DNA of 64,000 nucleotides from Hyphomicrobiales bacterium (GCA_900471485.1 UCEU01000001.1:186001-250000); one strand, 5' to 3'. Positions 28,444 through 37,757 are shown, counted from the stretch's first letter. A program made the numbers and translations. Notes: generated by a model not told the origin, from the letters alone.

Positions 28444-28493
28444 CGGACTATCCTCCCTTTTTGTAAGCGGCGCCCTCCAGCACCGCGTATAAA

Positions 28494-28511
28494 AATGTAC
28501 ACGTATTCTAA
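28494..28511. promoter_or_regulatory. Candidate second LacI operator, Thu-like divergent region
   Basis: TGTACACG at 28496-28503 matches one half of the better operator 110 bp away. The other half (TATTCT) is degenerate. Centre-to-centre distance is 110 bp, close to a whole number of helical turns (10.5 bp per turn). Confidence 0.45.
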
Positions 28512-28603
28512 ATTCGCGCAAGATAGATTCATTTCAACGATGATTTTGAAATTAATTAATTGAAATACCTAAGCTAATCATCTGTTGCGTTGAGTTTCCT
28601 GTT

Positions 28604-28621
28604 TGTGTAAACGTGTACACA
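28604..28621. promoter_or_regulatory. LacI-type operator, Thu-like divergent region
   Basis: TGTGTAAACGTGTACACA is an 18-bp palindrome with a central CG and one mismatched pair, the classic LacI/GalR operator plan. It ends 22 bp before the Gfo/Idh/MocA start, so binding should block that gene. The LacI gene at 29665 is the obvious binder. Confidence 0.7.
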
Positions 28622-28643
28622 GAATATTCCAGGGAGGAATTCA

Positions 28644-29651
28644 ATGGTCGAAAAGTTGCGACTTGGCGTGATTGGCGCCGGGCTGAAGGCGGCCGAGTAT
28701 GCGCATAGCTGGGCCCGCATGCCGGAGATCGAGTTCGTTGCGATCTCCGACACGACGGCATTCTCGCGACAGCGACTGATCGACGTGTGCCTTGCGGCGG
28801 AGACGACGGCGCCGATGGCCTTCGCGGACTATCACGACATGCTGGCTGCCTGCCGCGACGAGCTCGATATCGTTTATGTCTCCACGCCACATGCCTTCCA
28901 CGGGGAGCAGGCCGCGGCGGTGGCCGAGGCGGGGCTGGATCTGTTTCTGGAAAAGCCGATGGTGACGACGGTGGCGGAAGCCGAGAGGTTGATCGCCGCG
29001 CAGAAGAAAACCGGCGTGACCGTCGTCACCGCTTTCCAGGGCGGGCTCTCTCCATTGGTGCTCGACACGCGCCGGCGGGCACTTGCCGGCGACTTCGGTG
29101 AGCTTGTCGCGATTTCGGGCATGATATGGGAGAGCTGGTCGGCAAATTACGACGGCCACTGGAAACAGCAGCCGGAAATCTCCGGCGGCGGCTTCATGTT
29201 CGATACCGGCGCGCACATGATGAATACGGTTTGCCTGCTCGCAGATTCCGATTTCGCCAGCGTTTCGGCCTATATGAACAATCTCGGCAAGAAGGTGGAT
29301 ATAGCGACCGCTGTCTCGGCGCGGCTTGAGAACGGCGCCTTGGTCACGTTGACGGCGGCGGGCGAGGGGCCGCGGGGCTGCGCCTCATACATCACCTTCT
29401 TCTATTCCAGGGCGATTGTGCGCATCGATGCTTGGGGGGGCTGGCGCGAGATCAGCGTCGATGGCGTGGATGAAGCGCGTGAAGAGGCCGAAATTCTCGG
29501 CAACCCGATGAAGAACTTCCTCGCAATCCGCGCGGGAACCATGGAAAACTCCGGCTCGGTCGAAATGGGCTTGCGATTCGCGCGGTTGTGGGATGCGATC
29601 AAGGCATCGGCCGCCGCCGACGGCGAGCACGTGAGAATTGCCGCTCCCTGA
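28644..29651 (+). CDS. Gfo/Idh/MocA-family dehydrogenase (ThuB-like)
   Basis: A 335-residue NAD(P)-dependent oxidoreductase with an N-terminal Rossmann motif (LGVIGAGLKAAEYA) and the family signature EKPM (residue 110 region). GGGFMFDTGAHMMN carries the conserved D...H pair of the active site. In thu systems ThuB oxidises a sugar hydroxyl at C3. This gene pairs with the thuA-like gene across a shared divergent promoter. AGGGAGGAATTCA precedes the ATG. Confidence 0.87.
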   Translation: MVEKLRLGVIGAGLKAAEYAHSWARMPEIEFVAISDTTAFSRQRLIDVCLAAETTAPMAFADYHDMLAACRDELDIVYVSTPHAFHGEQAAAVAEAGLDLFLEKPMVTTVAEAERLIAAQKKTGVTVVTAFQGGLSPLVLDTRRRALAGDFGELVAISGMIWESWSANYDGHWKQQPEISGGGFMFDTGAHMMNTVCLLADSDFASVSAYMNNLGKKVDIATAVSARLENGALVTLTAAGEGPRGCASYITFFYSRAIVRIDAWGGWREISVDGVDEAREEAEILGNPMKNFLAIRAGTMENSGSVEMGLRFARLWDAIKASAAADGEHVRIAAP

Positions 29652-29664
29652 AGCCTGGACTTGC

Positions 29665-30657
29665 ATGATGAACAAGAAGCGGATTACGTCCAAGGAACTG
29701 GCAAAGCTCGCGGGGGTGTCATCCGCCACCATCTCGCGGGCATTCTCGCCGGATTCGCGTATCGGCAGTGCTACGCGCGACCGGATATTGTCGGTTGCCC
29801 GCGAGTATGGCTATCAGCCGAACGCCATCGCCCGGTCGCTCAACAACCAGCGTTCCCGTCTCGTTGCCCTTGTCGTCAACGCCATCGGAAACCCCTGCGA
29901 GGCGGAGGAGCAGCAGTTGCTCGTGCACCGCCTCCAGGCCCGCCAACTGCTGCCGATCATCCTGTGCTGCGCCGATCACGCCGACCGTCTGCAACTAATG
30001 CGGCTCGCGTCCACCTATCAGGTCGACCATGTCGTGGTGTTTTCCGACATGGTGTCGATGCAGGATGCGGTCGATATCTTTCACACCACCAAGCCGATCA
30101 TCGTCTCCTTCGAGCCGTTGGCGAGCGACAGTGTTTCGAGCATCAGCATCGATGGATCCGCTGCGGCCGATGAGATCATCGCCAAGATCGTCGGCGACGG
30201 GAAGACGCGTTTTGCCTACCTCTCCGGCACGCAATCGAGCTGGATCGACAAGCTGCGCCGCACGTGGTTCGCCGATGCGCTCGCCAAGCGCGGACTAGCG
30301 TTCGAGGCCCAGGCCTTCGGGGACTACACCTATGATTCCGGCTTCAAGGAAGCAGTCATGCTGCTTCACCGTTCCAAGGTGGACGCCATCATCTGCGGAA
30401 ATGACGTGATGGCCATCGGCGCGCGCGATGCCGCCCGAAGGATCCTCGGCAAGAACACGCCCGGTGATATCGCCATCGTCGGACAGGACGGCATCGCCAT
30501 GGCGGGATGGGATTGTAACGATCTCACCACGCTCAGCCTCGACCACGTCGCTTTCATTGATGCGGTGGTCGAACTGATCGAACGTCACGACGCCGACATC
30601 GACGGACCCCACAGCATCACGATTACATGCTCCGTGCGCTGGGGATCGACGGCCTAG
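29665..30657 (+). CDS. LacI-family regulator of the Thu-like module
   Basis: A 330-residue LacI/GalR protein with HTH ITSKELAKLAGVSSATISRA and hinge RDRILSVAREYGYQPNAIA, then a sugar-binding-type ligand domain. It lies 13 bp after the dehydrogenase gene and is likely co-transcribed, so it would be autoregulated through the palindrome at 28604-28621. Two adjacent ATG codons (29665, 29668) can serve as start. Confidence 0.9.
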   Translation: MMNKKRITSKELAKLAGVSSATISRAFSPDSRIGSATRDRILSVAREYGYQPNAIARSLNNQRSRLVALVVNAIGNPCEAEEQQLLVHRLQARQLLPIILCCADHADRLQLMRLASTYQVDHVVVFSDMVSMQDAVDIFHTTKPIIVSFEPLASDSVSSISIDGSAAADEIIAKIVGDGKTRFAYLSGTQSSWIDKLRRTWFADALAKRGLAFEAQAFGDYTYDSGFKEAVMLLHRSKVDAIICGNDVMAIGARDAARRILGKNTPGDIAIVGQDGIAMAGWDCNDLTTLSLDHVAFIDAVVELIERHDADIDGPHSITITCSVRWGSTA

Positions 30658-30673
30658 CGCTCGCTGCTGACAG

Positions 30674-32167
30674 TTAATCCGCAGGGCGAGCCCGTTTGCC
30701 GGTCAATTCGTCTCCGGCGCCCACCGGCAGTCGCACGAAGGAGACCGACGACAAGGCTGCGAGCAGGCCGACCAGCAGGAAGGCGATCTCGAATGCATGA
30801 TCGGTCAGCGCGCCTTCGCCGCCGCTGAACGATCGTAACAGCAGGGCCGCGGCCGCGACGCCGATGCTCTGCGCGATCCGCTGCGCCATCTGTGCCAGCG
30901 CATTCGCGTGGCTCGCTTCCGCCTCGCTGGTTTGCGCGAAGGCAAGCGAGTTTACCGCGGTAAACTGTAGGGCGCGGAAGAAGCCGCCGAACAGTATGAT
31001 CACGATCATCACGGCGGGCGCGGTCTGGTCGGTGAATGTCGCGAAAAGCGCGATCGAGGCGCCGGCGATCACGGCATTGCACAGGAGCACTCGACGGAAG
31101 CCGAAGCGGCCGAGAATGTACTTGGCGATGGCGCGCATGCCGAAGGCACCGATCGCGGAGACGAAGGTGATCGCGCCCGATTGCAGTGGCGTATAGTGGA
31201 ACACCTCCTGCATCAGCAACGGCAGCATGAAGGGCAGGGCGCCCATGGCGATGCGGAAAAGCGATCCACCGGTGAGGCTCGCCCTGAAGGTGGGGTAACG
31301 AAACAGCGTAAGGTCGAGTATGGCGTCCCTGTTGCGTCGCGCATGCGCGATATAGAAGACGAGCAGCACAAGGCCGACCGCGACCTGTATGAGCGAGAAC
31401 TGGCTGAAGTCACGGGTCGCGGAATCTAGCCCGAGTATGATCGCGCCGATCGCCAGACCAGAAAGCAGGAAGCCGATAGTGTCGAAGGATGCCCGGTCTT
31501 GCGTCGGCACTTTCTCGACGAGCAGAAGCGTCAGCGCGATGGCCGCCATTCCGATCGGCAGGTTGATCCAGAAGATCCAGTGCCAGGAGCTCACCGTCGT
31601 TATGAAACCGCCGAGCAGCGGGCCCATGGTCGGGCCGACGACAGCGGGCATGCTCATCATCACCATTGCCGGTACCAGTTCGTCCCGCCTTACGGAGCGA
31701 ACGAGGATGAGGCGGGCGGTGGGCACCATCATGGCACCAGCCATGCCCTGCAGGGCTCTCGCCGCCACCAGCATCGGCACGCTCTGCGACATCGCGCAGA
31801 GCAGCGATGCCAGCGTGAAGATGCCGATCGCCCAACAGAACACGCGGCGTCCGCCAAACCGGTCGGCGGCCCATCCACTGACCGGCAGGAACACGCCGGC
31901 GGAGAGGAGATAGACCGAGATGATCGAATGAAGCGTGACGGGCGAGCCGCCGAGGTCGGTGGCGATCGAGGGAAGTGCCGTTGCAACGGCGGTGGAATCG
32001 ACCTGCTGCATGATCAGCGCCGAGGCGAGGATCAGCGGTACGGTTCTCGGCGATGTGAGCGTTTGAGAAATGAAAATTCTCCGTCGAGGGCTGACGCAGG
32101 GACAAGTCGGTTCGCCAGCTTTAAACGCGCGAAACACCCGCTGTCGAGTGTGCCGGGGCCTGAACAC
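30674..32167 (-). CDS. DHA2-family MFS transporter (drug-efflux type)
   Basis: A proton-driven efflux protein with about fourteen membrane segments, TM1 motif QQVDSTAVATALPSIA and motif C-like region VVGPTMGPLLGG typical of EmrB/QacA. The start is uncertain. The open frame reaches a GTG at 32167, but the first 30 residues are Arg-rich and unlike the family. GGAG followed by an ATT codon at 32071 would give a normal N-terminus with a rare initiator. It ends 16 bp from the LacI gene, convergently, and has no adjacent regulator of its own. Confidence 0.85.
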   Translation of the reverse strand: MFRPRHTRQRVFRAFKAGEPTCPCVSPRRRIFISQTLTSPRTVPLILASALIMQQVDSTAVATALPSIATDLGGSPVTLHSIISVYLLSAGVFLPVSGWAADRFGGRRVFCWAIGIFTLASLLCAMSQSVPMLVAARALQGMAGAMMVPTARLILVRSVRRDELVPAMVMMSMPAVVGPTMGPLLGGFITTVSSWHWIFWINLPIGMAAIALTLLLVEKVPTQDRASFDTIGFLLSGLAIGAIILGLDSATRDFSQFSLIQVAVGLVLLVFYIAHARRNRDAILDLTLFRYPTFRASLTGGSLFRIAMGALPFMLPLLMQEVFHYTPLQSGAITFVSAIGAFGMRAIAKYILGRFGFRRVLLCNAVIAGASIALFATFTDQTAPAVMIVIILFGGFFRALQFTAVNSLAFAQTSEAEASHANALAQMAQRIAQSIGVAAAALLLRSFSGGEGALTDHAFEIAFLLVGLLAALSSVSFVRLPVGAGDELTGKRARPAD

Positions 32168-32178
32168 CAGATAGTGAA

Positions 32179-32234
32179 GGCCGGCGCTTCAGCCCGGCCT
32201 CCATGACAAGCGCGGCGGGTCGCACCGCGCTTGT
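32179..32234 (-). terminator. Tandem hairpins after the third esterase
   Basis: Two stems lie downstream of the esterase stop: ACAAGCGCGG/CCGCGCTTGT (32206-32234, loop 9) and GGCCGG/CCGGCC (about 32179-32200). Neither has a long U-tail. They probably mark the end of the esterase transcript. Confidence 0.5.
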
Positions 32235-32246
32235 GTGGATGTGTGC

Positions 32247-33932
32247 TTACCGCTTGCCGCCGGTCTCGCGCTCGAGTTTCTGGAGGCGAATGATGGTCTC
32301 CCGGTTCAGCGCGTCACGCTCTGGATAGGGTGTGTGCTTGACTGAGAGCGCGTAGCCGTCGTGGAAACGCATGAACGTGCCGTGCGTCGCCTGCGGCCAT
32401 TCCGGCAGCTTCTTGCCGTTCGGATTGCCGGTCCTAACGAAGTTCGCGAGATAGGAGGACATCGTATCCGCCATGCGGTAGTCGGCGCCGGTCCAGAACC
32501 GTTGGCCCGGCTTTTCGCGGATCGAATCCATGAAGTACCAAAGGTCGGATGAGTGGAAGGAGCCGTAAAACTCGGTGTTGCGCCCCGGAGGAGCGTGGTT
32601 GAAGTAGAAGGTGTAGATGTTGGAGTTCTTGTTGCGCCGCTTCGCGATCTCCGCGGAAAGCAGGTAACCCTGCAGATTGTAGTCCGCCTTGGCGCGCAGC
32701 GACTTGCGATAGGCATCCTGCGGATCCGATGGGCGATAGACCTTCTTCCAGGCATCGTCATAGCCGATCTTCGACATGGCATCGGCGAATTCCGTATCCG
32801 AAAGCGTCTTGTCCGGACCGCCCATCAGCGACGTATATTCATCCGAGGTCCCACCGAACATGATGTCGATGCCATCAAGCGCCCCCGGTCGAAGCAGATC
32901 GACGGACTCGTTGGTGAAGACATACCCGTCGACCGTATGCTGCGCCGTTCCATTGACGCCCTTGTGCAGCGCTTCGTAGAGCTGCGTCTTGTCGTCCGCG
33001 GCCTTCTTGGAAATGAAGTCGTCGGTCGGAATGGCGCGCAGGTCGGCCAGGCTCATGGGCTTGCCGAAGACCTGCTCGACGGCCTTCTTGTTGGCTTCCT
33101 CGCGCTCGGCGAGCGGCTGCATCGGCGAAGAGAAAAAGCCGGTCTGGCCGCTTTCGATCACCGCGCGATGGAAGAGACCCTTGGCCAGCGGTGAGCGCAG
33201 CAGCATCGACGAGTTGCGCGCGCCTGCGGACTGACCACCGATGGTGACATTATCGGGATCGCCGCCGAAGCCCGCGATATTCCCATGCACCCACTGCAGT
33301 GCCTTGATGAGGTCGAGCATGGCGTAGTTGCCGGAGACCTTGTTCGGGCTCTCGGCCGAAAGCTCCGGCAGTGCCAGCCAGCCAAGCGCGCCGAGACGGT
33401 ATTGCACCGACACCACGATGATGCCCTTGGCCGCCAGCTTCGATGCGTAGAATTCCATTTCGGACGCGTAGCCATGATGATTGGCGCCACCGTGGATCCA
33501 GACATAGACCGGCAATTTCGCCTTCGTGCTCTTTGCCGGTGTCCAGACATTCAGGTTCAGGCCGCTCTCGCTGGCCTTCGGCAGAAAATCCGGATCGAAG
33601 TAGAACTCATCGCCCCAGAAAGCGCCGGTCGGGTTGGTGTGGACGTCCTGAAGCGCCTGGTCGCCCCAGGTGTCGGCCTTCTTGACCCCGTCCCACTTCT
33701 CGACCGGCTGCGGCGGCTTGAAGCGGTTGTCGCCACCGGTAGGCCCGGCGAACGGGATGCCCTTGAAGACTTCGACGCCGGGCACATCCGTGTCCACGCC
33801 GCTCACCTTGCCGCCTTCCGTCGTGACGACGCCGATCGCGGATGCCGCGTGCGCCGCTCCGAGCGACAGTCCAAGTGTGGCGAGGCTTGCCGCGGCCGCC
33901 AGCAGGCTCGATTTCAATGTGGTTTTCCTCAT
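32247..33932 (-). CDS. Secreted type-B carboxylesterase (third hydrolase of the cluster)
   Basis: A 561-residue alpha/beta-hydrolase with a signal peptide (about 1-30, ending AAHAA), oxyanion hole HGGA (147-150) and nucleophile S235 in GGQSAGA. The acid residue lies in GGTSDEY and the histidine in SFHSSDLWYF. Type-B esterases cleave carboxylic esters, and secretion points to an external substrate. The ATG at 33932 follows AGGAGGAG at 7 nt. The frame extends upstream to 34052 but into the preceding gene. It is the last gene of the LysR-linked cluster. Confidence 0.9.
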   Translation of the reverse strand: MRKTTLKSSLLAAAASLATLGLSLGAAHAASAIGVVTTEGGKVSGVDTDVPGVEVFKGIPFAGPTGGDNRFKPPQPVEKWDGVKKADTWGDQALQDVHTNPTGAFWGDEFYFDPDFLPKASESGLNLNVWTPAKSTKAKLPVYVWIHGGANHHGYASEMEFYASKLAAKGIIVVSVQYRLGALGWLALPELSAESPNKVSGNYAMLDLIKALQWVHGNIAGFGGDPDNVTIGGQSAGARNSSMLLRSPLAKGLFHRAVIESGQTGFFSSPMQPLAEREEANKKAVEQVFGKPMSLADLRAIPTDDFISKKAADDKTQLYEALHKGVNGTAQHTVDGYVFTNESVDLLRPGALDGIDIMFGGTSDEYTSLMGGPDKTLSDTEFADAMSKIGYDDAWKKVYRPSDPQDAYRKSLRAKADYNLQGYLLSAEIAKRRNKNSNIYTFYFNHAPPGRNTEFYGSFHSSDLWYFMDSIREKPGQRFWTGADYRMADTMSSYLANFVRTGNPNGKKLPEWPQATHGTFMRFHDGYALSVKHTPYPERDALNRETIIRLQKLERETGGKR

Positions 33933-33984
33933 GGATGATCTCCTCCTAAGATCGTTGGGATTGGATACTCGAACGGCGGCCGCA

Positions 33985-35310
33985 CTAGAGGCGACCCGGC
34001 TTTGACACCCATTCATCGACGAAATCGAACACGCGCTTCTTCGTGTCGCCATACTCGGGCCGGCACGGCTGGAAGAGATGCGTGGCGCCCTCCACCGAGG
34101 CGTAGGTCTTGTCCTTCGAACCGAGGCGGTCGTAGATCACCTCGCCCGGTACGACGAGATAATGGCAGCTCATCGTCAGCACGAGAGCCGGCACGGTCAC
34201 GCCTTCGGCGTTTGCCGGCGTCGAGGTGTAGGACGAGGCCCAGTCGATCCCGGTAATGTCGTCGGCCGTGAAGGCGTAGTCCGCGCTTGCGCGGATCGCC
34301 GAATTGGCGAGGAACCCACGGACCGTCGTCGAGTAATTCATGGCGCCCAGCTCGTCGAGCATCGTCAGCACCTGCTTGCCGCCGGCTGATGGGCGCACAG
34401 ACTTGATCACCTCGACAGGTCGCGTTCCGTCGGCCTTCAGCAGCATGTGAGACTGCTTGGTGTGCGCGGCGAAGGAGAGATCCGGCTGGTAGAGACGGGC
34501 TCCAAGTGCCCGGATGCCGACGCCCTTCACGACGAAGGGCTCGTCGTTCGAAAATTCGCCCTTGCCGGCTTCGATCAGCTTCAGCCGCTCAAGCGCGGCA
34601 TCGACGATCTCGTTGTTGCGCTTGGCCTGGGCGGTATAGAACGCCTTGGCAAACTCAGGCGTATAGGTCGCCTTCTTGCCTTCGATGTCATAGCCGTTTT
34701 CCTTGGCGAACATATCAAGGCTTGCGTCGCGCTTCTCGCCTCCGCCGGCGGGATCGACGGCGCTCATCTGATGCGCTGCGCCGAGTGTCGGATCAAGCAG
34801 GATCAGCGCATCCGGCTTTTCGAGCTTGCCGATCTTCTTGTCGTCGCAGGGAACGATCTTCTCCGCTCCCTGGCAGGCGGACGGACCATGCTCGGCGACG
34901 TTTTCGTAAAGCGTGCCCATGTGCGTGCCGCCGCTGTGCGCGAGCAGGACGACCTTGTCGATGCCCGGCAGCGTCCTCAGCTTGGCGATGCCCTCCGAGA
35001 TGCTGGGCAGGAAGTCTTCGGGCGGCGCGTCCGGGTTGTCGCGGTCGCCGCGATAGTTCACCAGCATCACCGTATAGCCATGGCTGGCAATCGCGGGTCC
35101 CGGAAGCTCCTTGAAGTTGTCGCGGTTGGGATGGGAGAAGACGAAGGCGACGTGCGCGTTCGGATTGGGCGCCTTCGGCTGCAGCAACAGCCCTTCCGTG
35201 TCGTCGCTCAGCCTGATGTAGTGGGATTCGTAGGGCGCCTGATCGGCTGTCTGCGCCAGTGCAATTGCGGGAACGGCGGTGAGGGCGGTCAATAGGGCAA
35301 TCGTCTTCAT
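33985..35310 (-). CDS. Secreted alpha/beta hydrolase (second hydrolase of the cluster)
   Basis: A 441-residue protein with a signal peptide (MKTIALLTALTAVPAIALAQ), a strand-turn region VFSHPNRDNF and nucleophile elbow LLAHSGGTHMG. The acid is probably in TMSCHYLVVPGE and the histidine in VEGATHLFQP. It differs from the two type-B esterases on either side and I cannot name its subfamily. AGGAGGTATA precedes the ATG at 35310. A strong terminator separates it from the upstream esterase. Confidence 0.8.
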   Translation of the reverse strand: MKTIALLTALTAVPAIALAQTADQAPYESHYIRLSDDTEGLLLQPKAPNPNAHVAFVFSHPNRDNFKELPGPAIASHGYTVMLVNYRGDRDNPDAPPEDFLPSISEGIAKLRTLPGIDKVVLLAHSGGTHMGTLYENVAEHGPSACQGAEKIVPCDDKKIGKLEKPDALILLDPTLGAAHQMSAVDPAGGGEKRDASLDMFAKENGYDIEGKKATYTPEFAKAFYTAQAKRNNEIVDAALERLKLIEAGKGEFSNDEPFVVKGVGIRALGARLYQPDLSFAAHTKQSHMLLKADGTRPVEVIKSVRPSAGGKQVLTMLDELGAMNYSTTVRGFLANSAIRASADYAFTADDITGIDWASSYTSTPANAEGVTVPALVLTMSCHYLVVPGEVIYDRLGSKDKTYASVEGATHLFQPCRPEYGDTKKRVFDFVDEWVSKPGRL

Positions 35311-35363
35311 TATACCTCCTGAAATACATGGTCGCGCGCGCCCGTCGTCGAAGGGCAAGCGAG

Positions 35364-35394
35364 AAAAGCGCCGGGCGATCGACCCGCCCGGCGC
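35364..35394 (-). terminator. Rho-independent terminator inside the hydrolase cluster
   Basis: GCGCCGGGCG and CGCCCGGCGC (35368-35394) form a perfect 10-bp stem with a 7-nt loop. On the minus strand it is followed by TTTTCTC. It lies just after the first esterase gene (stop 35406) and before the second hydrolase, so it may end or attenuate the transcript. Confidence 0.72.
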
Positions 35395-35405
35395 AGTGGC
35401 GCAAT

Positions 35406-37028
35406 CTAGAGCGCGCCGGCTGCCTGCAGCAGCTTGCGGTCGAGATCGACAGCGACGCGGCTATCCTTGTCGAAGACCATCGTCGACGGTTTGTCGCTCG
35501 TGTAGGCGGGCCAATCCGGAAGGCCTTCGGCGCTCGGCTTGCCGTTGCGGGCGAAATTCACCCAGGCCTGGCTCATCTTCTTCGAGAGTTCGAGCGCTTC
35601 CGCGCCGCCGCCGGTCGAGGTCTTGACCAGCCCGGCATTGGCGAAGACATAAGGCAGTTCGGAGCAATGCCATGACATGGCGATGCCATCGAGCACCGGC
35701 GATTCATAGGCGAACATGTAGGAATAAACAGCCGCTCCGTTCTGCTTTGCCTTCAGGTCGAGATCGCGGATCGCGCCGGGGCGGAAGCGAAGGTCGATGA
35801 AGTAGGCGTCGGCGGGCTTCTTTTCCGGGTAGGCGGCCGCGAATGCCGTGCCGACCGCGTCGGCCTTGTCGCCGAAGCGTTCCTTGAGCTTGGCCTTGAC
35901 CTTGGCGTCGTCCCAGCCGCTTCGGTTGTCGGCAAGCAGCTCGGCGCTCTTGTGGTTGATCACGGTCTCGAATTCGTTGAGCGTGTTCCCTACCATGAGC
36001 GGAATGTCGTTCGCCTGATCGACCCAGCGCGTCCCGACCGGGTTCTCGGGAATGTAGGAACCGTCCTCGACCGGCGCATAACGGGCATCCTTGGCGCCCG
36101 CGGCCGTCGCGTCCTTGAGCGCCTTGTCGGATGCGGCAAGCAGGTCGTAGTAGTTGACCTTCGCCAGCTTATCGACCTCGTTCTTCTTCAGGCCGAGGTT
36201 CTTCAGCGTAAGTTCCGCGACCTTTCGCGAGGATTTCTGGTCGGTCACGGAATCGGTCCGCGAGCCACTCTGGACAATCGCCTTCTGGAACAGGCCTTTC
36301 GCAGCCGGCGTTCCCATCAGCGCGCGCACCTTGTAGCCACCGCCGGACTGGCCGAAGATCGTGACATTGCCGGGATCGCCGCCGAAAGCCTCGGCATTGT
36401 CGTGAACCCACTTCAGCGCCGCGACGAGATCGGTGACGCTGGCATTGCCCGATTGCTTGTACTTGTCTCCATAGGCGGAAAGATCGAGGAAGCCGAGTAC
36501 ATTCAGGCGGTGGTTCAGCGTGACGACGACGACATCGCCTTCCTTGCTGAGATTATGCCCGTCATAGGATGTCAGCTCGATGCCGGAACCGTTGGTGAAG
36601 CCACCGCCGTGGATCCAGACCATGATCGGCCGTTTCTTTCCGTCCTTGATCGCCGGCGTCCAGACGTTGAGGAACTGGCACGCTTCGCTCATCGGCATAT
36701 AGCGGTGCGGGTTGAAGAGTTCGTCGCCGGCAACTTCCTTCATCTGCGGGATGAAACAATTCTCGCCATAGGTGACTGCCGGACGCACCCCTTTCCAGGG
36801 TTCGATCTCCTTCGCCGGCATGAAGCGTTCGGCCTTGGCGTAGGGCACTCCGAGATAGCTGTAGATGCCGTCATCAAGAGCGCCGACGAGGCTTCCCTTG
36901 TTCGTCTCGACGGTCGTCTTGCTCTGCGATGCGATAAACTCTTCGGCAGCGGCAGGCGCGGCCGATATCAGCGGCATCGTCAGCAGGGCCAATCCTCCCG
37001 CCCGGCTCAATAGGGACAATCGTCTCAT
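35406..37028 (-). CDS. Secreted type-B carboxylesterase (first hydrolase of the cluster)
   Basis: A 540-residue esterase with a signal peptide (ending APAAA, about 28), oxyanion hole HGGGF (140-144), nucleophile S228 in GQSGGG, acid Glu in NTLNEFET and histidine in SWHCSELPY. It shares the fold of the third hydrolase but is clearly diverged, so the two are not a recent duplication. GGAGGAG precedes the ATG at 37028. It follows the HD-domain gene by 66 bp. Confidence 0.9.
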   Translation of the reverse strand: MRRLSLLSRAGGLALLTMPLISAAPAAAEEFIASQSKTTVETNKGSLVGALDDGIYSYLGVPYAKAERFMPAKEIEPWKGVRPAVTYGENCFIPQMKEVAGDELFNPHRYMPMSEACQFLNVWTPAIKDGKKRPIMVWIHGGGFTNGSGIELTSYDGHNLSKEGDVVVVTLNHRLNVLGFLDLSAYGDKYKQSGNASVTDLVAALKWVHDNAEAFGGDPGNVTIFGQSGGGYKVRALMGTPAAKGLFQKAIVQSGSRTDSVTDQKSSRKVAELTLKNLGLKKNEVDKLAKVNYYDLLAASDKALKDATAAGAKDARYAPVEDGSYIPENPVGTRWVDQANDIPLMVGNTLNEFETVINHKSAELLADNRSGWDDAKVKAKLKERFGDKADAVGTAFAAAYPEKKPADAYFIDLRFRPGAIRDLDLKAKQNGAAVYSYMFAYESPVLDGIAMSWHCSELPYVFANAGLVKTSTGGGAEALELSKKMSQAWVNFARNGKPSAEGLPDWPAYTSDKPSTMVFDKDSRVAVDLDRKLLQAAGAL

Positions 37029-37094
37029 CAACTTCTCCTCCATCGTTGATTGCGGATCTGATCCTCTGCGGCCACCAATGGCCGCCGCACAGTC

Positions 37095-37757
37095 TTAGCT
37101 AGGTCGAAGAGGGCGCACGGTCAGGTTGGATGCCAGTCCGCCAAGTGTGGCTGGATCGGCCAGCCCGAGCGCTGCGGCCACATGCCACCACCCATGGTCC
37201 GCCTGGCGAACGATCATGCACTCCGTACTCACTCCCGTGTGATTCCCCTCGAATGAATGACCGACGGCGATATGCGCGACCTCGTCGGGAAGGCCGACGG
37301 TCAGACAGACGTGCATGCCGAAAACCGAATGCCGGAATGTCGGAGCGCCGGCGCCCGCCGGATCTCCCTGCCAGCGCTGGCGGTTCTCGGGATCGAACTC
37401 ATAGGGTTTGCCGACGTCGTGGCACGCGGCGCCGGCGAGCAGGATGCCCCAGTCGATAGAGACGGCCGGATAGGCATCCTGGAATTCGCGCGCGATGACG
37501 TTGGTATAGCGGAACACGCCGCGCACATGGTCCGCCTGGCTGCCGTTGATCAGCGCCGGCGACCCCGGATTGCCCTCCGGCGGAATGTCCGACAAGCGCT
37601 GGAAACCGGAGCAACTCAGCGAGTAGCTCCACGCCTCGATGGTTCGCTTGCGAAGATCATCATCGGGTATCTCCGCGATTTCGGGGAAATCCTCGACGAC
37701 CATTCTGCGTGTCGCGTCGGTGACCTCGCGGCGGGGACGGGCGTAGTGATAGGTCAT
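37095..37757 (-). CDS. HD-domain metal-dependent hydrolase
   Basis: A 220-residue HD-superfamily protein. Metal ligands are visible as H77 (QADHVRG), H113-D114 (CHDVGKP), H143, H167 and D187. The size and motif spacing resemble small HD hydrolases, including cyanamide-hydratase-like proteins, but the substrate is unknown. Its ATG overlaps the stop of the MFS gene by ATGA, so the two are translationally coupled. A much longer frame to 38360 runs antisense-like through the MFS gene and is not the real start. Confidence 0.82.
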   Translation of the reverse strand: MTYHYARPRREVTDATRRMVVEDFPEIAEIPDDDLRKRTIEAWSYSLSCSGFQRLSDIPPEGNPGSPALINGSQADHVRGVFRYTNVIAREFQDAYPAVSIDWGILLAGAACHDVGKPYEFDPENRQRWQGDPAGAGAPTFRHSVFGMHVCLTVGLPDEVAHIAVGHSFEGNHTGVSTECMIVRQADHGWWHVAAALGLADPATLGGLASNLTVRPLRPS

